Below, one piece after another: positions 16,552 to 25,680 of a stretch of DNA of 64,000 nt. Numbering within the stretch: position 1 is the stretch's first letter; every line of letters starts with the position of its first letter. Both the position numbers and the translations under genes were made by a program. The stretch covers positions 310,001 to 374,000 of the forward strand of contig NZ_CANLQB010000001.1 in the NCBI RefSeq assembly GCF_947493125.1, in the 5' to 3' direction. The notes under the pieces are model-generated. The model was not told the origin of the DNA and made no database searches. It saw nothing but the letters and a program-made list of their open reading frames with translations. This stretch comes from an uncultured Roseobacter sp. (lineage in GTDB: Bacteria > Pseudomonadota > Alphaproteobacteria > Rhodobacterales > Rhodobacteraceae).

Positions 16552-17457
16552 TCAAATTTTCTGCTTTTCTCTCAGCTGTTTGCGGTAGGCGATGATCTCC
16601 TCCTGCACGAAGTCCTTGAAGGCGGCGACCCGCTGAGAATGACGCAGCTCTTCCGGGTAGGCGAGGAAGACGGGCACATCGGCCGACTCAACATCCGGGA
16701 TCACGCGCACGAGGTCGGGAAAATCCTCGGTCACGTAGTCGGGCAGCACGCCGATGCCGAGGTTGTTCAGCACGCCCTGCAGCACGCCGAAGTAGTTGTT
16801 GACGGTGAGCGTGGAGCGAATGTCATAGGTCATCAGGTGCTGCACGAGGTTGCGGCCCGCGCCGACCTGGTCGCTGTTGGTGTTCTGGCAGATCAGGCGG
16901 TGGCTTTCGATCTCTTCGATTTCGTTGGGGGTGCCGTACTCCGCCAGGTAATCGGGCGTCGCAAAGAGGCACATGCGGATCATCATCAGTTTCTTGCGGA
17001 TGAGATCGGCCTGGCTCGGCTCCTTCATGCGGATGGCGACATCGGCCTCGCGCATGGGCAGGTCGAGCACGCGTTCTTCGAGCATCAGGTCGACCTTAAG
17101 GTCCGGGTATTGCTCGTAAAGCTTGGGCAGGCGCGGGGCCAGCCAGAGCGTGCCGAAACCGGTGGTGGTGGTCACGCGCAGCTCGCCAAAGACCTCCTCC
17201 TCGCTGTCGCGGATGCGCGCGGAGGCGGTGTCGAGCCGCTTGCTCATCGCGGAGGTGGCGTCGAACAGAAGCTCGCCCTGTTCGGTCAGGATGAGCCCGC
17301 GCGCGTGGCGGTGAAAGAGCGTGGTGTTGAGCATCTCTTCCAGCCCGCGCACCTGTCGGCTCACGGCGGATTGTGACAAATTGAGCTTGTCACCGGCATG
17401 GGTGAGCGAGCCCGCATCGGCCACCGCGTGAAATATTCGAAGCTTATCCCAATCCAT
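16552..17457 (-). CDS. LysR-family transcriptional regulator
   Basis: The helix-turn-helix is at the amino terminus (FHAVADAGSLTHAGDKLNLSQSAVSRQVRGLEE), and a periplasmic-binding-like effector domain follows (LRVTTTTGFGTLWLAPRLP). The ATG at 17457 (MDWDKLRIF) gives 301 residues, the normal size; an upstream start would add 30 residues of poor quality. It is transcribed away from the indolepyruvate ferredoxin oxidoreductase gene with 170 bp between them, the classical arrangement for a LysR regulator of its neighbour. The effector is unknown. Confidence 0.88.
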   Translation of the reverse strand: MDWDKLRIFHAVADAGSLTHAGDKLNLSQSAVSRQVRGLEEMLNTTLFHRHARGLILTEQGELLFDATSAMSKRLDTASARIRDSEEEVFGELRVTTTTGFGTLWLAPRLPKLYEQYPDLKVDLMLEERVLDLPMREADVAIRMKEPSQADLIRKKLMMIRMCLFATPDYLAEYGTPNEIEEIESHRLICQNTNSDQVGAGRNLVQHLMTYDIRSTLTVNNYFGVLQGVLNNLGIGVLPDYVTEDFPDLVRVIPDVESADVPVFLAYPEELRHSQRVAAFKDFVQEEIIAYRKQLREKQKI

Positions 17458-17497
17458 GAAACACCCTGTACCAACCTTCGCGCCTTCCCTAGCGACA

Positions 17498-17512
17498 TAT
17501 TGTTTCGAAATA
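17498..17512. promoter_or_regulatory. Candidate LysR operator in the divergent promoter
   Basis: The AT-rich sequence TATTGTTTCGAAATA contains the palindrome TTTCGAAA (17503-17510). It lies about 40 bp upstream of the LysR gene and 115 bp upstream of the divergent oxidoreductase gene. LysR proteins bind partly symmetrical T-N11-A sites in this position. This is a weak, position-based assignment. Confidence 0.3.
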
Positions 17513-17627
17513 CAGGCAAGGCGGCACCGATCACGCCGAAAAGGCAAAAATTCCCTATGCAGGTCAGCTTTTGTGACCTATTATTGGGTCAAATCTGTGC
17601 AAATCTAGGAAGCTGGGGAGGCGACCA

Positions 17628-20600
17628 ATGAGCACTCAGAAGATTTCGCTGAACGACCGTTACGATCTGGAGAAAAGCCCGGTGCTGCTGAACGGCACGC
17701 AGGCGCTGGTCCGGCTGATGCTGATGCAGAAGGCGCGTGACCGAGCGGCGGGGCTGAACACCGCGGGGCTGGTAACGGGTTATCGCGGCTCGCCGCTGGG
17801 CGCGGTGGACCTGCAGATGCAGCGGGCTGAGAAACGGCTCCGCGAGCAGGACATCACCTTTCAGGCGGGGCTGAACGAAGATCTGGCCGCGACCGCGCTC
17901 TGGGGCAGCCAGCAGGCTGAGTTGCGCGGTGAGGGCAAATTCGACGGTGTCTTCGGGCTCTGGTACGGCAAGGGGCCGGGGGTGGACCGGTCCGGTGATG
18001 TGATGCGGCACGCGAATATGGCGGGCTCGTCGGCCCATGGCGGCGTGCTGATGGCGATGGGCGATGACCATACGGGCGAGAGCTCCACCGTGCTGCACCA
18101 ATCCGAATGGGCGATGGTCGATGCCTATATGCCGGTGGTGAGCCCGGCAGGCGTGCAGGAAATCCTCGACTACGGGCTTTATGGCTTTGCCTTGTCTCGG
18201 TTTTCCGGGCTTTGGGTGGGCCTGAAGACGATGAAAGACACGGTGGAGGCGACCTCGGTTGTCGATGCCGATTTGTCCCGCGCCGGGTTTGTGGTGCCTG
18301 CGTTTGACATGCCCGAAGGCGGTTTGAACATCCGGCTGATCGACACGCCGCACGCGCAGGAGGCGCGGATGATCGACCACAAACGCTTTGCGGCCGAGGC
18401 GTTTTCCCATGCGAATGGAATGGACCAAAGGGTGTGGGGGAAGGCGGGCGCCAAGATCGGGCTGGTTGCCGCGGGCAAGAACTGGCTGGACCTGGAGCAT
18501 GCGCTGACGCTGCTCAACATCGACGCGGGTGAGGCGGAGCGGCTTGGCATTACCACGTACAAGGTGGGGCAGACCTTCCCGCTGGATATGAAGGGCTTTC
18601 ACGACTGGGCCGAGGGGCTCGACCTGATCGTGGTGGTGGAGGAAAAGCGCAAGCTGATCGAAGTGCAGATCAAGGAGGCCATCTTTGACGACCGGCGTGG
18701 GCGGCGGGTCTATGGGTGGCACAAGGGCGGTGGCGCGGGCTCGATGCATGGGGAGGAGCTGTTCCCCACGCGCGGGGCGCTCGATCCGATCATGATCGCC
18801 GAGAAGCTGGGCGGCATCCTGATCGAGGAGGGCCGCGAGACCGACGGGGTGCGCGCCGGTCTCCAGCTGCTGGAAGACGCGCGGCGCAATGACAATGCAG
18901 AGGATATCGCGGCCCGGCTGCCCTATTTCTGCTCGGGCTGTCCGCATAACTCGTCCACCAAGCTGCCCGAAGGGTCGCGCGCCTATGCAGGCATCGGCTG
19001 TCATTACATGGTGCAGTGGATGGATCGGGAGACCACCGGCTTCACCCATATGGGCGGCGAGGGCGCGAACTGGATCGGCGAGGCGCCGTTTTCGACCCGC
19101 GATCACGTGTTTCAGAACCTGGGCGACGGCACCTACAACCACTCGGGCGTGCAGGCGATCCGTGCGGCGCTGAACGCAGGGACGAACATCACCTACAAGA
19201 TCCTTTACAACGATGCCGTCGCGATGACCGGCGGCCAGCAGAATGAGGGTGACCTCGATGCGCCACGCATTGTGAAAGAGCTGCAGGCGATGGGGGTGCC
19301 ACATATCGCGGTGGTCTATGATGAGAAAGAAGACGTTGACCTGAAAGCGTTTTCGGGCGTCGAGTTGCATGAGCGCGCAAATTTGCAAACTGTTCAGGAG
19401 AAGTTTGCAAAGTTGTCGGGCGTCTCTGCCATCGTCTATATCCAGACCTGCGCGGCAGAGAAGCGGCGGCGGCGCAAGCGCGGGCTGTTCCCCGATCCGG
19501 ACAAGCGGGTGTTCATCAACTCGGATGTCTGTGAAGGCTGTGGTGATTGTGGCGTACAGTCGAATTGCGTGTCGATCGTGCCGAAGGAGACGGAACTGGG
19601 GCGCAAGCGGGCGATTGATCAATCCTCCTGCAACAAGGATTTCAGCTGTTTGAAAGGATTCTGCCCGTCGTTTGTGACGCTGGAAGGCGCGCAGATGCGC
19701 AAAGAGGCGACGACCGAGCTGTCTCTGCCGGACCTGCCGGAGCCTGAGCTGCCCCGCATCCAGGGAACCTGGAATGTGGTAATCACGGGGGTTGGCGGCA
19801 CGGGCGTCGTGACCATCGGTGCCGTGATGGCCCAGGCGGCGCATATCGACGGCAAGGGGGCTGGCATGATGGAGATGGCCGGGCTCGCCCAGAAGGGCGG
19901 TGCGGTGCATATTCATTGCCGATTGGCCGAAAATCCGAGCGATATCAGTGCGATCCGTGTGGCGACCGGAGAAGCCGATGCGCTGATCGGTGGCGATCTG
20001 GTGGTCTCGGCCGGAGCGAAGACGCTGGGGCTGACGCGGGCCGGACGGACCGGGGCTGTGGTCAACAGCCACGAGATCATCACCGGCGATTTCACCCGCG
20101 ACACCGAGTTTCAACTGCCGAGCGAGCGGCTGGCGCTGGCGCTGGAGGCGCGGCTGCAGGAGCGGGTCGATCTGTTTGACGCGTCGGAACTGGCCAAGGC
20201 GACGCTGGGCGACTCGATCTTTTCGAACATGATGATCTTTGGCGCGGCCTGGCAACGCGGCTTGGTGCCCTTGTCGCTGGAGGCGATTTCGGACGCGATC
20301 CGGCTGAATGGTGCTGCGGTGGAGCGAAACCTGCGGGCCTTTGAGATCGGACGCTGGGCGGTGCTGCACCCGGCGGACGCGGAAGCGCTGGTGCAGCCGA
20401 AGGTGATTCAGCTGCCGAAGACGATGGACGAGCAGATTGCCTTCCGCGCGGAGCATCTGACCGCCTATCAGGGCGCGCGGCTGGCCAAGCGCTACCAAAA
20501 ATTCCTGGAGCAGATTACCGACAAAGAGGTGCGGGAAGCGACTTTAAAAGGCTATCATAAGCTCCTGTCCTACAAGGATGAATATGAGGTTGCGCGCTTG

Positions 20601-21047
20601 CTTCTGACCAGCCGCGAAAAGGCGGCGGCGGAGTTCGATGGCGACTTCAAGATGACCTTCCATCTGGCGCCGCCCATGCTGTCGAAGACGGGGCCGGACG
20701 GGCGCCCGATGAAGCGGACCTTCGGGCCCTCGCTCGAGCGGCCGCTGCGGATGCTGGCGCGGCTGAAGCTGTTGCGCGGCACACCGTTCGACCCCTTCGG
20801 CTACACCGCGGAGCGGCGCATGGAGCGGGCGCTGATCAAGCAATATGAGCGCGACATGACAGAGGTGCTCGGACGGCTGAATGACGCCACGCGACCCGCG
20901 ATTGTGGCACTTGCGGCCCTGCCGCTCGACATTCGCGGGTTCGGGCCGGTCAAGCAGCAGAACGAAGCCAAGGCCGCCAAGCGCCGGGAGGAGCTGCTGG
21001 CCGTGATCCGCGCCGGTGGGACCGAAACCGCACAGGCCGCCGAGTAG
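17628..21047 (+). CDS. Indolepyruvate ferredoxin oxidoreductase, fused
   Basis: This 1139-residue cytoplasmic enzyme oxidatively decarboxylates arylpyruvates from aromatic amino acid breakdown to aryl-acetyl-CoA, passing electrons to ferredoxin. The amino-terminal part is the alpha-type domain (GLVTGYRGSPLGAVDLQMQ), followed by a TPP-binding region (CSGCPHNSSTKLPEG, NDAVAMTGGQ). An iron-sulfur segment CEGCGDCGVQSNC near residue 628 comes next, then the gamma-type domain (VVITGVGGTGVVTIGAVMAQAAH). Such one-chain fusions are common in proteobacteria. The ribosome site GGGGAGG precedes the ATG. A LysR gene is divergent. Confidence 0.92.
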   Translation: MSTQKISLNDRYDLEKSPVLLNGTQALVRLMLMQKARDRAAGLNTAGLVTGYRGSPLGAVDLQMQRAEKRLREQDITFQAGLNEDLAATALWGSQQAELRGEGKFDGVFGLWYGKGPGVDRSGDVMRHANMAGSSAHGGVLMAMGDDHTGESSTVLHQSEWAMVDAYMPVVSPAGVQEILDYGLYGFALSRFSGLWVGLKTMKDTVEATSVVDADLSRAGFVVPAFDMPEGGLNIRLIDTPHAQEARMIDHKRFAAEAFSHANGMDQRVWGKAGAKIGLVAAGKNWLDLEHALTLLNIDAGEAERLGITTYKVGQTFPLDMKGFHDWAEGLDLIVVVEEKRKLIEVQIKEAIFDDRRGRRVYGWHKGGGAGSMHGEELFPTRGALDPIMIAEKLGGILIEEGRETDGVRAGLQLLEDARRNDNAEDIAARLPYFCSGCPHNSSTKLPEGSRAYAGIGCHYMVQWMDRETTGFTHMGGEGANWIGEAPFSTRDHVFQNLGDGTYNHSGVQAIRAALNAGTNITYKILYNDAVAMTGGQQNEGDLDAPRIVKELQAMGVPHIAVVYDEKEDVDLKAFSGVELHERANLQTVQEKFAKLSGVSAIVYIQTCAAEKRRRRKRGLFPDPDKRVFINSDVCEGCGDCGVQSNCVSIVPKETELGRKRAIDQSSCNKDFSCLKGFCPSFVTLEGAQMRKEATTELSLPDLPEPELPRIQGTWNVVITGVGGTGVVTIGAVMAQAAHIDGKGAGMMEMAGLAQKGGAVHIHCRLAENPSDISAIRVATGEADALIGGDLVVSAGAKTLGLTRAGRTGAVVNSHEIITGDFTRDTEFQLPSERLALALEARLQERVDLFDASELAKATLGDSIFSNMMIFGAAWQRGLVPLSLEAISDAIRLNGAAVERNLRAFEIGRWAVLHPADAEALVQPKVIQLPKTMDEQIAFRAEHLTAYQGARLAKRYQKFLEQITDKEVREATLKGYHKLLSYKDEYEVARLLLTSREKAAAEFDGDFKMTFHLAPPMLSKTGPDGRPMKRTFGPSLERPLRMLARLKLLRGTPFDPFGYTAERRMERALIKQYERDMTEVLGRLNDATRPAIVALAALPLDIRGFGPVKQQNEAKAAKRREELLAVIRAGGTETAQAAE

Positions 21048-21130
21048 CTTTACAGATCTGACATATTCTCTGGGCATAGTCCGTTGCCAAAGCTAAAGTT
21101 GCGCCGCAACGGCCAGAGGACACCCCGAGC

Positions 21131-22006
21131 ATGGGACGCGCCAATATCACGCGGGATATCAGCTATTCCTATTCGGCGCAGTCCAAGGGCGGGCGCGCGC
21201 TGATCCGAGTGATGGAGAACAGCACGGGGCGTTTGCGTCTGATCCAGCGCGCGCGGGGCTACGAGGATGAGGTTGCGGCGGGCCGCGGGTTCTTCGATGT
21301 CATGGTCGAGCGCTATGGGCTCTCGCTGGAGGTGGTCGCCGGATCGCTGGAGAGCATCCCCAAGGAGGGCCCGCTGATCCTGATCGCGAACCACCCGTAT
21401 GGCATTCTCGATGGTCTGATGATGGGGCATATTCTGGCGCAGACCCGGGGCGAGTTCCGGATTCTGGCGAATTCGGTGTTTCGCAAGGCGCAGGATCTGA
21501 ACCGGTTTATCCTGCCGATCAGCTTTGACGAAACAAAGCAGGCGCTGGCGCTGAACATCGCGACGCGGAAAACGGCGCTGGAGTATCTGAGCGACGGCGG
21601 TGCCATTGGCATCTTTCCCGGCGGTACGGTCAGCACGGCAGCGCGGCCGTTCTCGCATCCGATGGATCCCGGATGGCGCAGCTTCACCGCGCGGATGATC
21701 GCGAAATCGCGGGCGCAGGTGCTGCCGATTTACTTCGACGGGCACACCAGTCGGCTGTTTCAGATCGCCAGCCACATGCATTCGACCCTGCGCATGGGGC
21801 TGCTGATCAAGGAGTTCAAAAAGCGCGTCGATACGCCGGTGCGCATCGCTGTGGGCCAGCCGATTGGCCGCGCCGCGCTCGACCCGCTGGCAAAAGACAG
21901 CAAAGCGATGATGGATTTCCTCCGAAAAGCAACGTATGAGCTGTCAACACACCCGGAGAAGCGGTTTGATCTGGGGTATGAATTCGAGGAACGGCACCGG
22001 TCCTGA
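21131..22006 (+). CDS. Lysophospholipid acyltransferase family protein
   Basis: The protein carries the PlsC-type acyltransferase motifs in the variant found in hemolysin-like acyltransferases: NHPYGILDG (His88, Asp94), then NSVFRKAQDLNRFILPI, and FPGGTVST. It probably acylates a lyso-lipid or an ornithine or glycerol lipid at the inner face of the membrane; the substrate is not shown. At 291 residues it is complete. It begins 83 bp after the oxidoreductase stop and may share its transcript. Confidence 0.8.
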   Translation: MGRANITRDISYSYSAQSKGGRALIRVMENSTGRLRLIQRARGYEDEVAAGRGFFDVMVERYGLSLEVVAGSLESIPKEGPLILIANHPYGILDGLMMGHILAQTRGEFRILANSVFRKAQDLNRFILPISFDETKQALALNIATRKTALEYLSDGGAIGIFPGGTVSTAARPFSHPMDPGWRSFTARMIAKSRAQVLPIYFDGHTSRLFQIASHMHSTLRMGLLIKEFKKRVDTPVRIAVGQPIGRAALDPLAKDSKAMMDFLRKATYELSTHPEKRFDLGYEFEERHRS

Positions 22007-22033
22007 GCGGGTGCCCGGCAGAGGCACCAGGCA

Positions 22034-22843
22034 ATGGCGGTTGGGATTTTTGACAGCGGATTGGGCGGGTTGACCGTCCTGCAGGCTGCGGAAGCGCGGC
22101 TGCCCGAGGTGCCGTTTGTGTATCTGGCCGACAGTGCGCATGCGCCTTATGGCGTGCGAACGGCGGATGACATCTTCGATCTCACCTGCACGGCGGTCAC
22201 GCGGCTCTTCGAGGCGGGCTGCAACCTGGTGATTCTGGCGTGCAATACGGCCTCGGCGGCGGCGCTGCGGCGGATGCAGGAAAGCTGGGTGCCTGCGGAC
22301 AAGCGGGTGCTGGGCGTGTTCGTGCCGCTGATCGAAGCGCTGACCGAGCGGCAGTGGGGTGACAACTCTCCCCCGCGCGAGGTGGACGTCAAGCATGTGG
22401 CGCTCTTTGCAACGCCTGCGACGGTGGCGAGCCGGGCGTTTCAGCGCGAGTTGGCGTTTCGCGCGATCGGTGTCGATGTGGAGGCGCAGGCCTGCGGCGG
22501 CGTTGTCGATGCCATCGAGGATGGCGATATGATCCTGGCCGAAGCGCTGGTGCGCAGCCATGTGGAGGCGCTGCAGCGCAAGATGCCGGAGCCGGATGCG
22601 GCGATCCTCGGCTGCACGCATTACCCGCTGATGCAAACGAGCTTTCAGAATGCCTTGGGAGAGAATGTGCGCGTCTTCAGCCAGGCCTCGCTGGTGGCGG
22701 ACAGTCTCGCCGATTACCTCGACCGGCACCCCGATATGCGAGGCACGGGCGCGCGCGATTTCCTGACCACGGGTGATCCGCGCCGTGTCAGCGACCGGGC
22801 GACGCAGTTCTTGCGACGACAGATCACCTTTCAATCTGCCTGA
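22034..22843 (+). CDS. murI: Glutamate racemase
   Basis: MurI makes D-glutamate for peptidoglycan by a cofactor-independent two-base mechanism. The two catalytic cysteines are Cys70 in LACNTASA and Cys194 in GCTHYPL. The amino terminus [13 protein letters not shown] is the family signature. At 269 residues the length is normal. The ATG follows an AGAGG ribosome site, 27 bp after the acyltransferase gene. With alr it is the second racemase for cell-wall precursors in the window. Confidence 0.95.
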   Translation: MAVGIFDSGLGGLTVLQAAEARLPEVPFVYLADSAHAPYGVRTADDIFDLTCTAVTRLFEAGCNLVILACNTASAAALRRMQESWVPADKRVLGVFVPLIEALTERQWGDNSPPREVDVKHVALFATPATVASRAFQRELAFRAIGVDVEAQACGGVVDAIEDGDMILAEALVRSHVEALQRKMPEPDAAILGCTHYPLMQTSFQNALGENVRVFSQASLVADSLADYLDRHPDMRGTGARDFLTTGDPRRVSDRATQFLRRQITFQSA

Positions 22844-22875
22844 GCTTTTTCCAACTTCTTCTAGACGGACACGTC

Positions 22876-23904
22876 ATGACCTATTCCATCGCCATTCTCG
22901 GCGCCTCCGGTTACACCGGAGCCGAGTTGATCCGGCTGATCGCCGGCCACCCAGACCTGAAAATCGCCGCCCTTGGGGCCAATTCCAAGGCGGGGCAGAG
23001 CATCGCACAGGTGTTCCCGCATCTGCGCCATTTGCAGCTGCCGACACTTTTGCAAATAGATCAGATCGACTTTGCAAACATCGATCTGTGCTTTTGTGCC
23101 CTGCCGCACAAAACCAGCCAGGAGGTGATTGCGCGCCTGCCGAGCGATCTGAAGATCGTCGATCTGAGCGCGGACTTCCGGCTGCGCGACCCGGAGGCCT
23201 ATCAGCATTGGTATGGCAATCCGCATGCGGCGGTGGCGCAGCAGGAAGAGGCCGTCTATGGGCTCACCGAGTTCTACCGCGCCGAGATCGCGCAGGCCCG
23301 GTTGGTGGCCGGCACCGGCTGTAACGCGGCGACGGGGCAATACATGCTGCGGCCGCTGATTTCCGCAGGCGTGATTGATCTGGATGAGATCATCCTCGAT
23401 CTGAAATGCGCCGTCTCGGGGGCCGGGCGCAGTCTCAAGGAAAACCTGCTGCACGCAGAGCTCTCCGAGGGATATCACGGCTATGCGGTGGGCGGCACCC
23501 ACCGGCACCTCGGTGAATTCGATCAGGAATTCAGTGCCCTGGCAGGGCGAGATATCAAAATACAGTTCACACCGCATTTGGTTCCAGCGAACCGGGGTAT
23601 CCTGGCCACCGGCTATGTCAAGGGAGATGCCGAGGCGGTGCATGAGTCCCTGCGCGCGGCTTATGCCGGGGAGGTCTTTATCGAGGTATTGCCCTTCGGC
23701 GAGACGCCCAGCACGCGGCATGTGCGGGGCTCGAATTTTTGCCACATCGGGGTGGTGGCTGACCGGTTGCCGGGGCGGACACTCCTCATCGGGGCTCTTG
23801 ATAATCTGACAAAAGGTAGCAGTGGCCAAGCGTTGCAAAACGCCAACCTGATGTTAGATATTGAAGAGACTGCGGGGCTCATGATTGCCCCCGTTTTTCC
23901 GTGA
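22876..23904 (+). CDS. argC: N-acetyl-gamma-glutamyl-phosphate reductase
   Basis: ArgC reduces N-acetylglutamyl phosphate with NADPH in arginine synthesis. The NADP-binding loop is [16 protein letters not shown]. The catalytic cysteine is Cys149 in [12 protein letters not shown]. The conserved GTHRHLGE and [12 protein letters not shown] segments are present. At 342 residues it is the long (type 1) form. ccmE follows 6 bp after the stop, so arginine synthesis and cytochrome maturation genes are co-transcribed here. Confidence 0.95.
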   Translation: MTYSIAILGASGYTGAELIRLIAGHPDLKIAALGANSKAGQSIAQVFPHLRHLQLPTLLQIDQIDFANIDLCFCALPHKTSQEVIARLPSDLKIVDLSADFRLRDPEAYQHWYGNPHAAVAQQEEAVYGLTEFYRAEIAQARLVAGTGCNAATGQYMLRPLISAGVIDLDEIILDLKCAVSGAGRSLKENLLHAELSEGYHGYAVGGTHRHLGEFDQEFSALAGRDIKIQFTPHLVPANRGILATGYVKGDAEAVHESLRAAYAGEVFIEVLPFGETPSTRHVRGSNFCHIGVVADRLPGRTLLIGALDNLTKGSSGQALQNANLMLDIEETAGLMIAPVFP

Positions 23905-23910
23905 GGCCAG

Positions 23911-24354
23911 ATGAAAAGCCTGAAGAAACAGCGCCGGATACAGGTCATCGCCGTGGCGGCGGTGGCCTTGGTGTTGTCGACGGCGCTGATCGGCTATGCG
24001 ATGCGCGACGGGATCAATTTCTTCCGCGCGCCGAGCCAGATCCTGGCTGAACCGCCGGAGCCGACGGAGGTATTTCGTATCGGCGGGCTGGTGGAGGAAG
24101 GCTCGATCGTGCGCGGTCAGGGCGAGACCATCCGCTTCAGCGTGACCGATGGCGGGGCGGTGGTGCCGGTGACCTACACTGGCGTTCTGCCGGATCTGTT
24201 TGAAGAGAACCAGGGCATGGTCGGCACGGGACGTTACATTAACGGCGTCTTTGAAGCTTCTGAAATTCTTGCAAAACATGATGAGACCTACATGCCTGCC
24301 GAGGTGGTCGACGCGTTGAAGGAACAGGGCGTCTACAAACCGTCCGACAGCTGA
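23911..24354 (+). CDS. ccmE: Cytochrome c maturation heme chaperone CcmE
   Basis: CcmE binds heme covalently in the periplasm and passes it to the CcmF/CcmH ligase. A basic amino terminus and one membrane anchor (about residues 11-30) precede the OB-fold domain. The heme-binding His123 is in the HDETYMP motif, with Tyr127 as axial ligand. At 147 residues it is complete. ccmF and ccmH lie downstream at 25681-28097, but two lysis-type genes are inserted between. Confidence 0.95.
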   Translation: MKSLKKQRRIQVIAVAAVALVLSTALIGYAMRDGINFFRAPSQILAEPPEPTEVFRIGGLVEEGSIVRGQGETIRFSVTDGGAVVPVTYTGVLPDLFEENQGMVGTGRYINGVFEASEILAKHDETYMPAEVVDALKEQGVYKPSDS

Positions 24355-24379
24355 GACCGTACGCTCTCCTCAGTCTGAA

Positions 24380-24394
24380 TTAACCATTCCTTGT
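24380..24394 (+). promoter_or_regulatory. Weak CtrA-like half site before the endolysin gene
   Basis: The sequence TTAA-N7-TTGT (24380-24394) differs from the full CtrA consensus TTAA-N7-TTAA at two of eight fixed positions. It lies 40 bp before the endolysin start. In Rhodobacter capsulatus, GTA production and lysis genes depend on CtrA and GafA. This is a low-information match and is offered only because of that context. Confidence 0.25.
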
Positions 24395-24434
24395 CCATTT
24401 TCCCGGCCACGACGGCTGGACAAAGGGGACAGGC

Positions 24435-25046
24435 ATGCAGACGGTCAGAGAGATCGCTACGGAGATCGTGGCACGGGAGGGGGGCTTCGTGAACGACCCG
24501 GATGATCCGGGTGGTGCAACAAAATACGGTGTCACGATACACACGATGCGGGCGCTTGGGATCGACCTTGACCGCGATGGGGCGGTCACCATCTCAGATG
24601 TACGGGCTCTGACAAAGGAGCATGCCATTGAAATCTTTGAGAAACACTATTTCGAGAAGCCGCTGATCGCGCTCTTGCCGCAGGTGTTGCATGCCACCGT
24701 CTTCGATATGTATGTCAACGCCGGCAGCAATGCGGTGAAGATCTTGCAGCGGCTGTTGCGCGAGATGGGGCATAAGATCGCCGTCGATGGCATCCTGGGG
24801 CCGCAGAGCATAGCCGCGGCACAGGCGGCCTATCTTGAGGCTCCGGAGTTTTTGGCGGATGCTTACGGGATCGCCCGCCGCAACTATTATTTCCGTATTG
24901 CAGACCGCCGCAAGGCAAGCCGAAAGTACGCGCGGACCCGCGCTGGCGGCAAGGGCGGCTGGATTAAGCGCGCCGAGGAGTTCATCTCGCCGCGCTATCA
25001 CCTTTCACGGGAGCAGTTTCGGCAGAGGGTTGCGGCATGGGCTTGA
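24435..25046 (+). CDS. N-acetylmuramidase-type endolysin (GTA release)
   Basis: The amino terminus REIATEIVAREGGFVNDPDD contains the EGGF signature of glycoside hydrolase family 108 muramidases, with catalytic Glu15. The carboxy-terminal half (about residues 100-200) resembles the peptidoglycan-binding domain often paired with it. There is no signal peptide, so it needs a holin, and a holin gene overlaps its end by 10 bp. The same endolysin-holin pair releases gene transfer agent particles in Rhodobacter capsulatus. It sits inside the ccm gene run. Confidence 0.85.
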   Translation: MQTVREIATEIVAREGGFVNDPDDPGGATKYGVTIHTMRALGIDLDRDGAVTISDVRALTKEHAIEIFEKHYFEKPLIALLPQVLHATVFDMYVNAGSNAVKILQRLLREMGHKIAVDGILGPQSIAAAQAAYLEAPEFLADAYGIARRNYYFRIADRRKASRKYARTRAGGKGGWIKRAEEFISPRYHLSREQFRQRVAAWA

Positions 25047-25621
25047 TATCAGGACTTCTCAACATCATTTTTGGCAATGATCGCAATGTGATCGCGCAGA
25101 CAGCTGAAGTGTTTCGTGAAAATACCGAGGAAGGCGCTGCGCGGGCACAGCAGCTGCGTCTGGGGGCCATGGCGCAGTTCGGCAAGGAGTTCGAACAGGC
25201 GCGGCAGGGCTGGTTTGACCGGATGATGGATGGCGTCAACCGGGTCCCGCGCCCGGCGCTGGCGCTGGGGACACTGGGGCTGTTTCTGGCAGCCATGATC
25301 GACCCGGTGTGGTTCGCCGCCCGCATGCAGGGGATCGCCTTGGTGCCCGAGCCGCTGTGGTGGTTGCTGGGGGTGATCGTGTCCTTCTACTTCGGCGCAC
25401 GCCATCAGGTGAAAAGCCAGCAGTTCCAGAAGTCGATTGCGAAGACCATGTCTTTCGCGCCGCAGGTCGTTGACAACATCTCCGCGCTGGGGGCGTTGAA
25501 GGCGACGTCCCCGGGGGTGGCGGATGCGGGTCATGACGCTCAGCTTTCCACGCTGTCGGTGGCGCCGGACGACAACGGCGCGCTTCAGGAGTGGAAGGCG
25601 CAGAAGACCGCGACAAAGTGA
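25037..25621 (+). CDS. Holin, 3-TM type for gene transfer agent release
   Basis: The 194-residue protein begins with a short amphipathic segment (MGLISGLLNIIFGNDRNVI), followed by a charged helix rich in Gln/Glu/Arg. Two clear hydrophobic helices follow (about residues 72-95 and 102-122), and the tail is charged and flexible. This is the layout of the Holin_3TMs family, named for gene-transfer release. Its start overlaps the endolysin gene, so the two are made together. It would form inner-membrane lesions that let the endolysin reach the wall. Confidence 0.8.
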   Translation: MGLISGLLNIIFGNDRNVIAQTAEVFRENTEEGAARAQQLRLGAMAQFGKEFEQARQGWFDRMMDGVNRVPRPALALGTLGLFLAAMIDPVWFAARMQGIALVPEPLWWLLGVIVSFYFGARHQVKSQQFQKSIAKTMSFAPQVVDNISALGALKATSPGVADAGHDAQLSTLSVAPDDNGALQEWKAQKTATK

Positions 25622-25680
25622 ACCGCTGACTGGCGCGTTTGTCATTGGACGCGCCAGTGCCGCAGCTTATACTGCGGTGT

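Noticed and set aside
17589-20498. 969-codon open frame antisense to the indolepyruvate ferredoxin oxidoreductase
   Set aside because: Long antisense frames are expected in GC-rich genes; the product is rich in Arg, His and Gln and has no domain.
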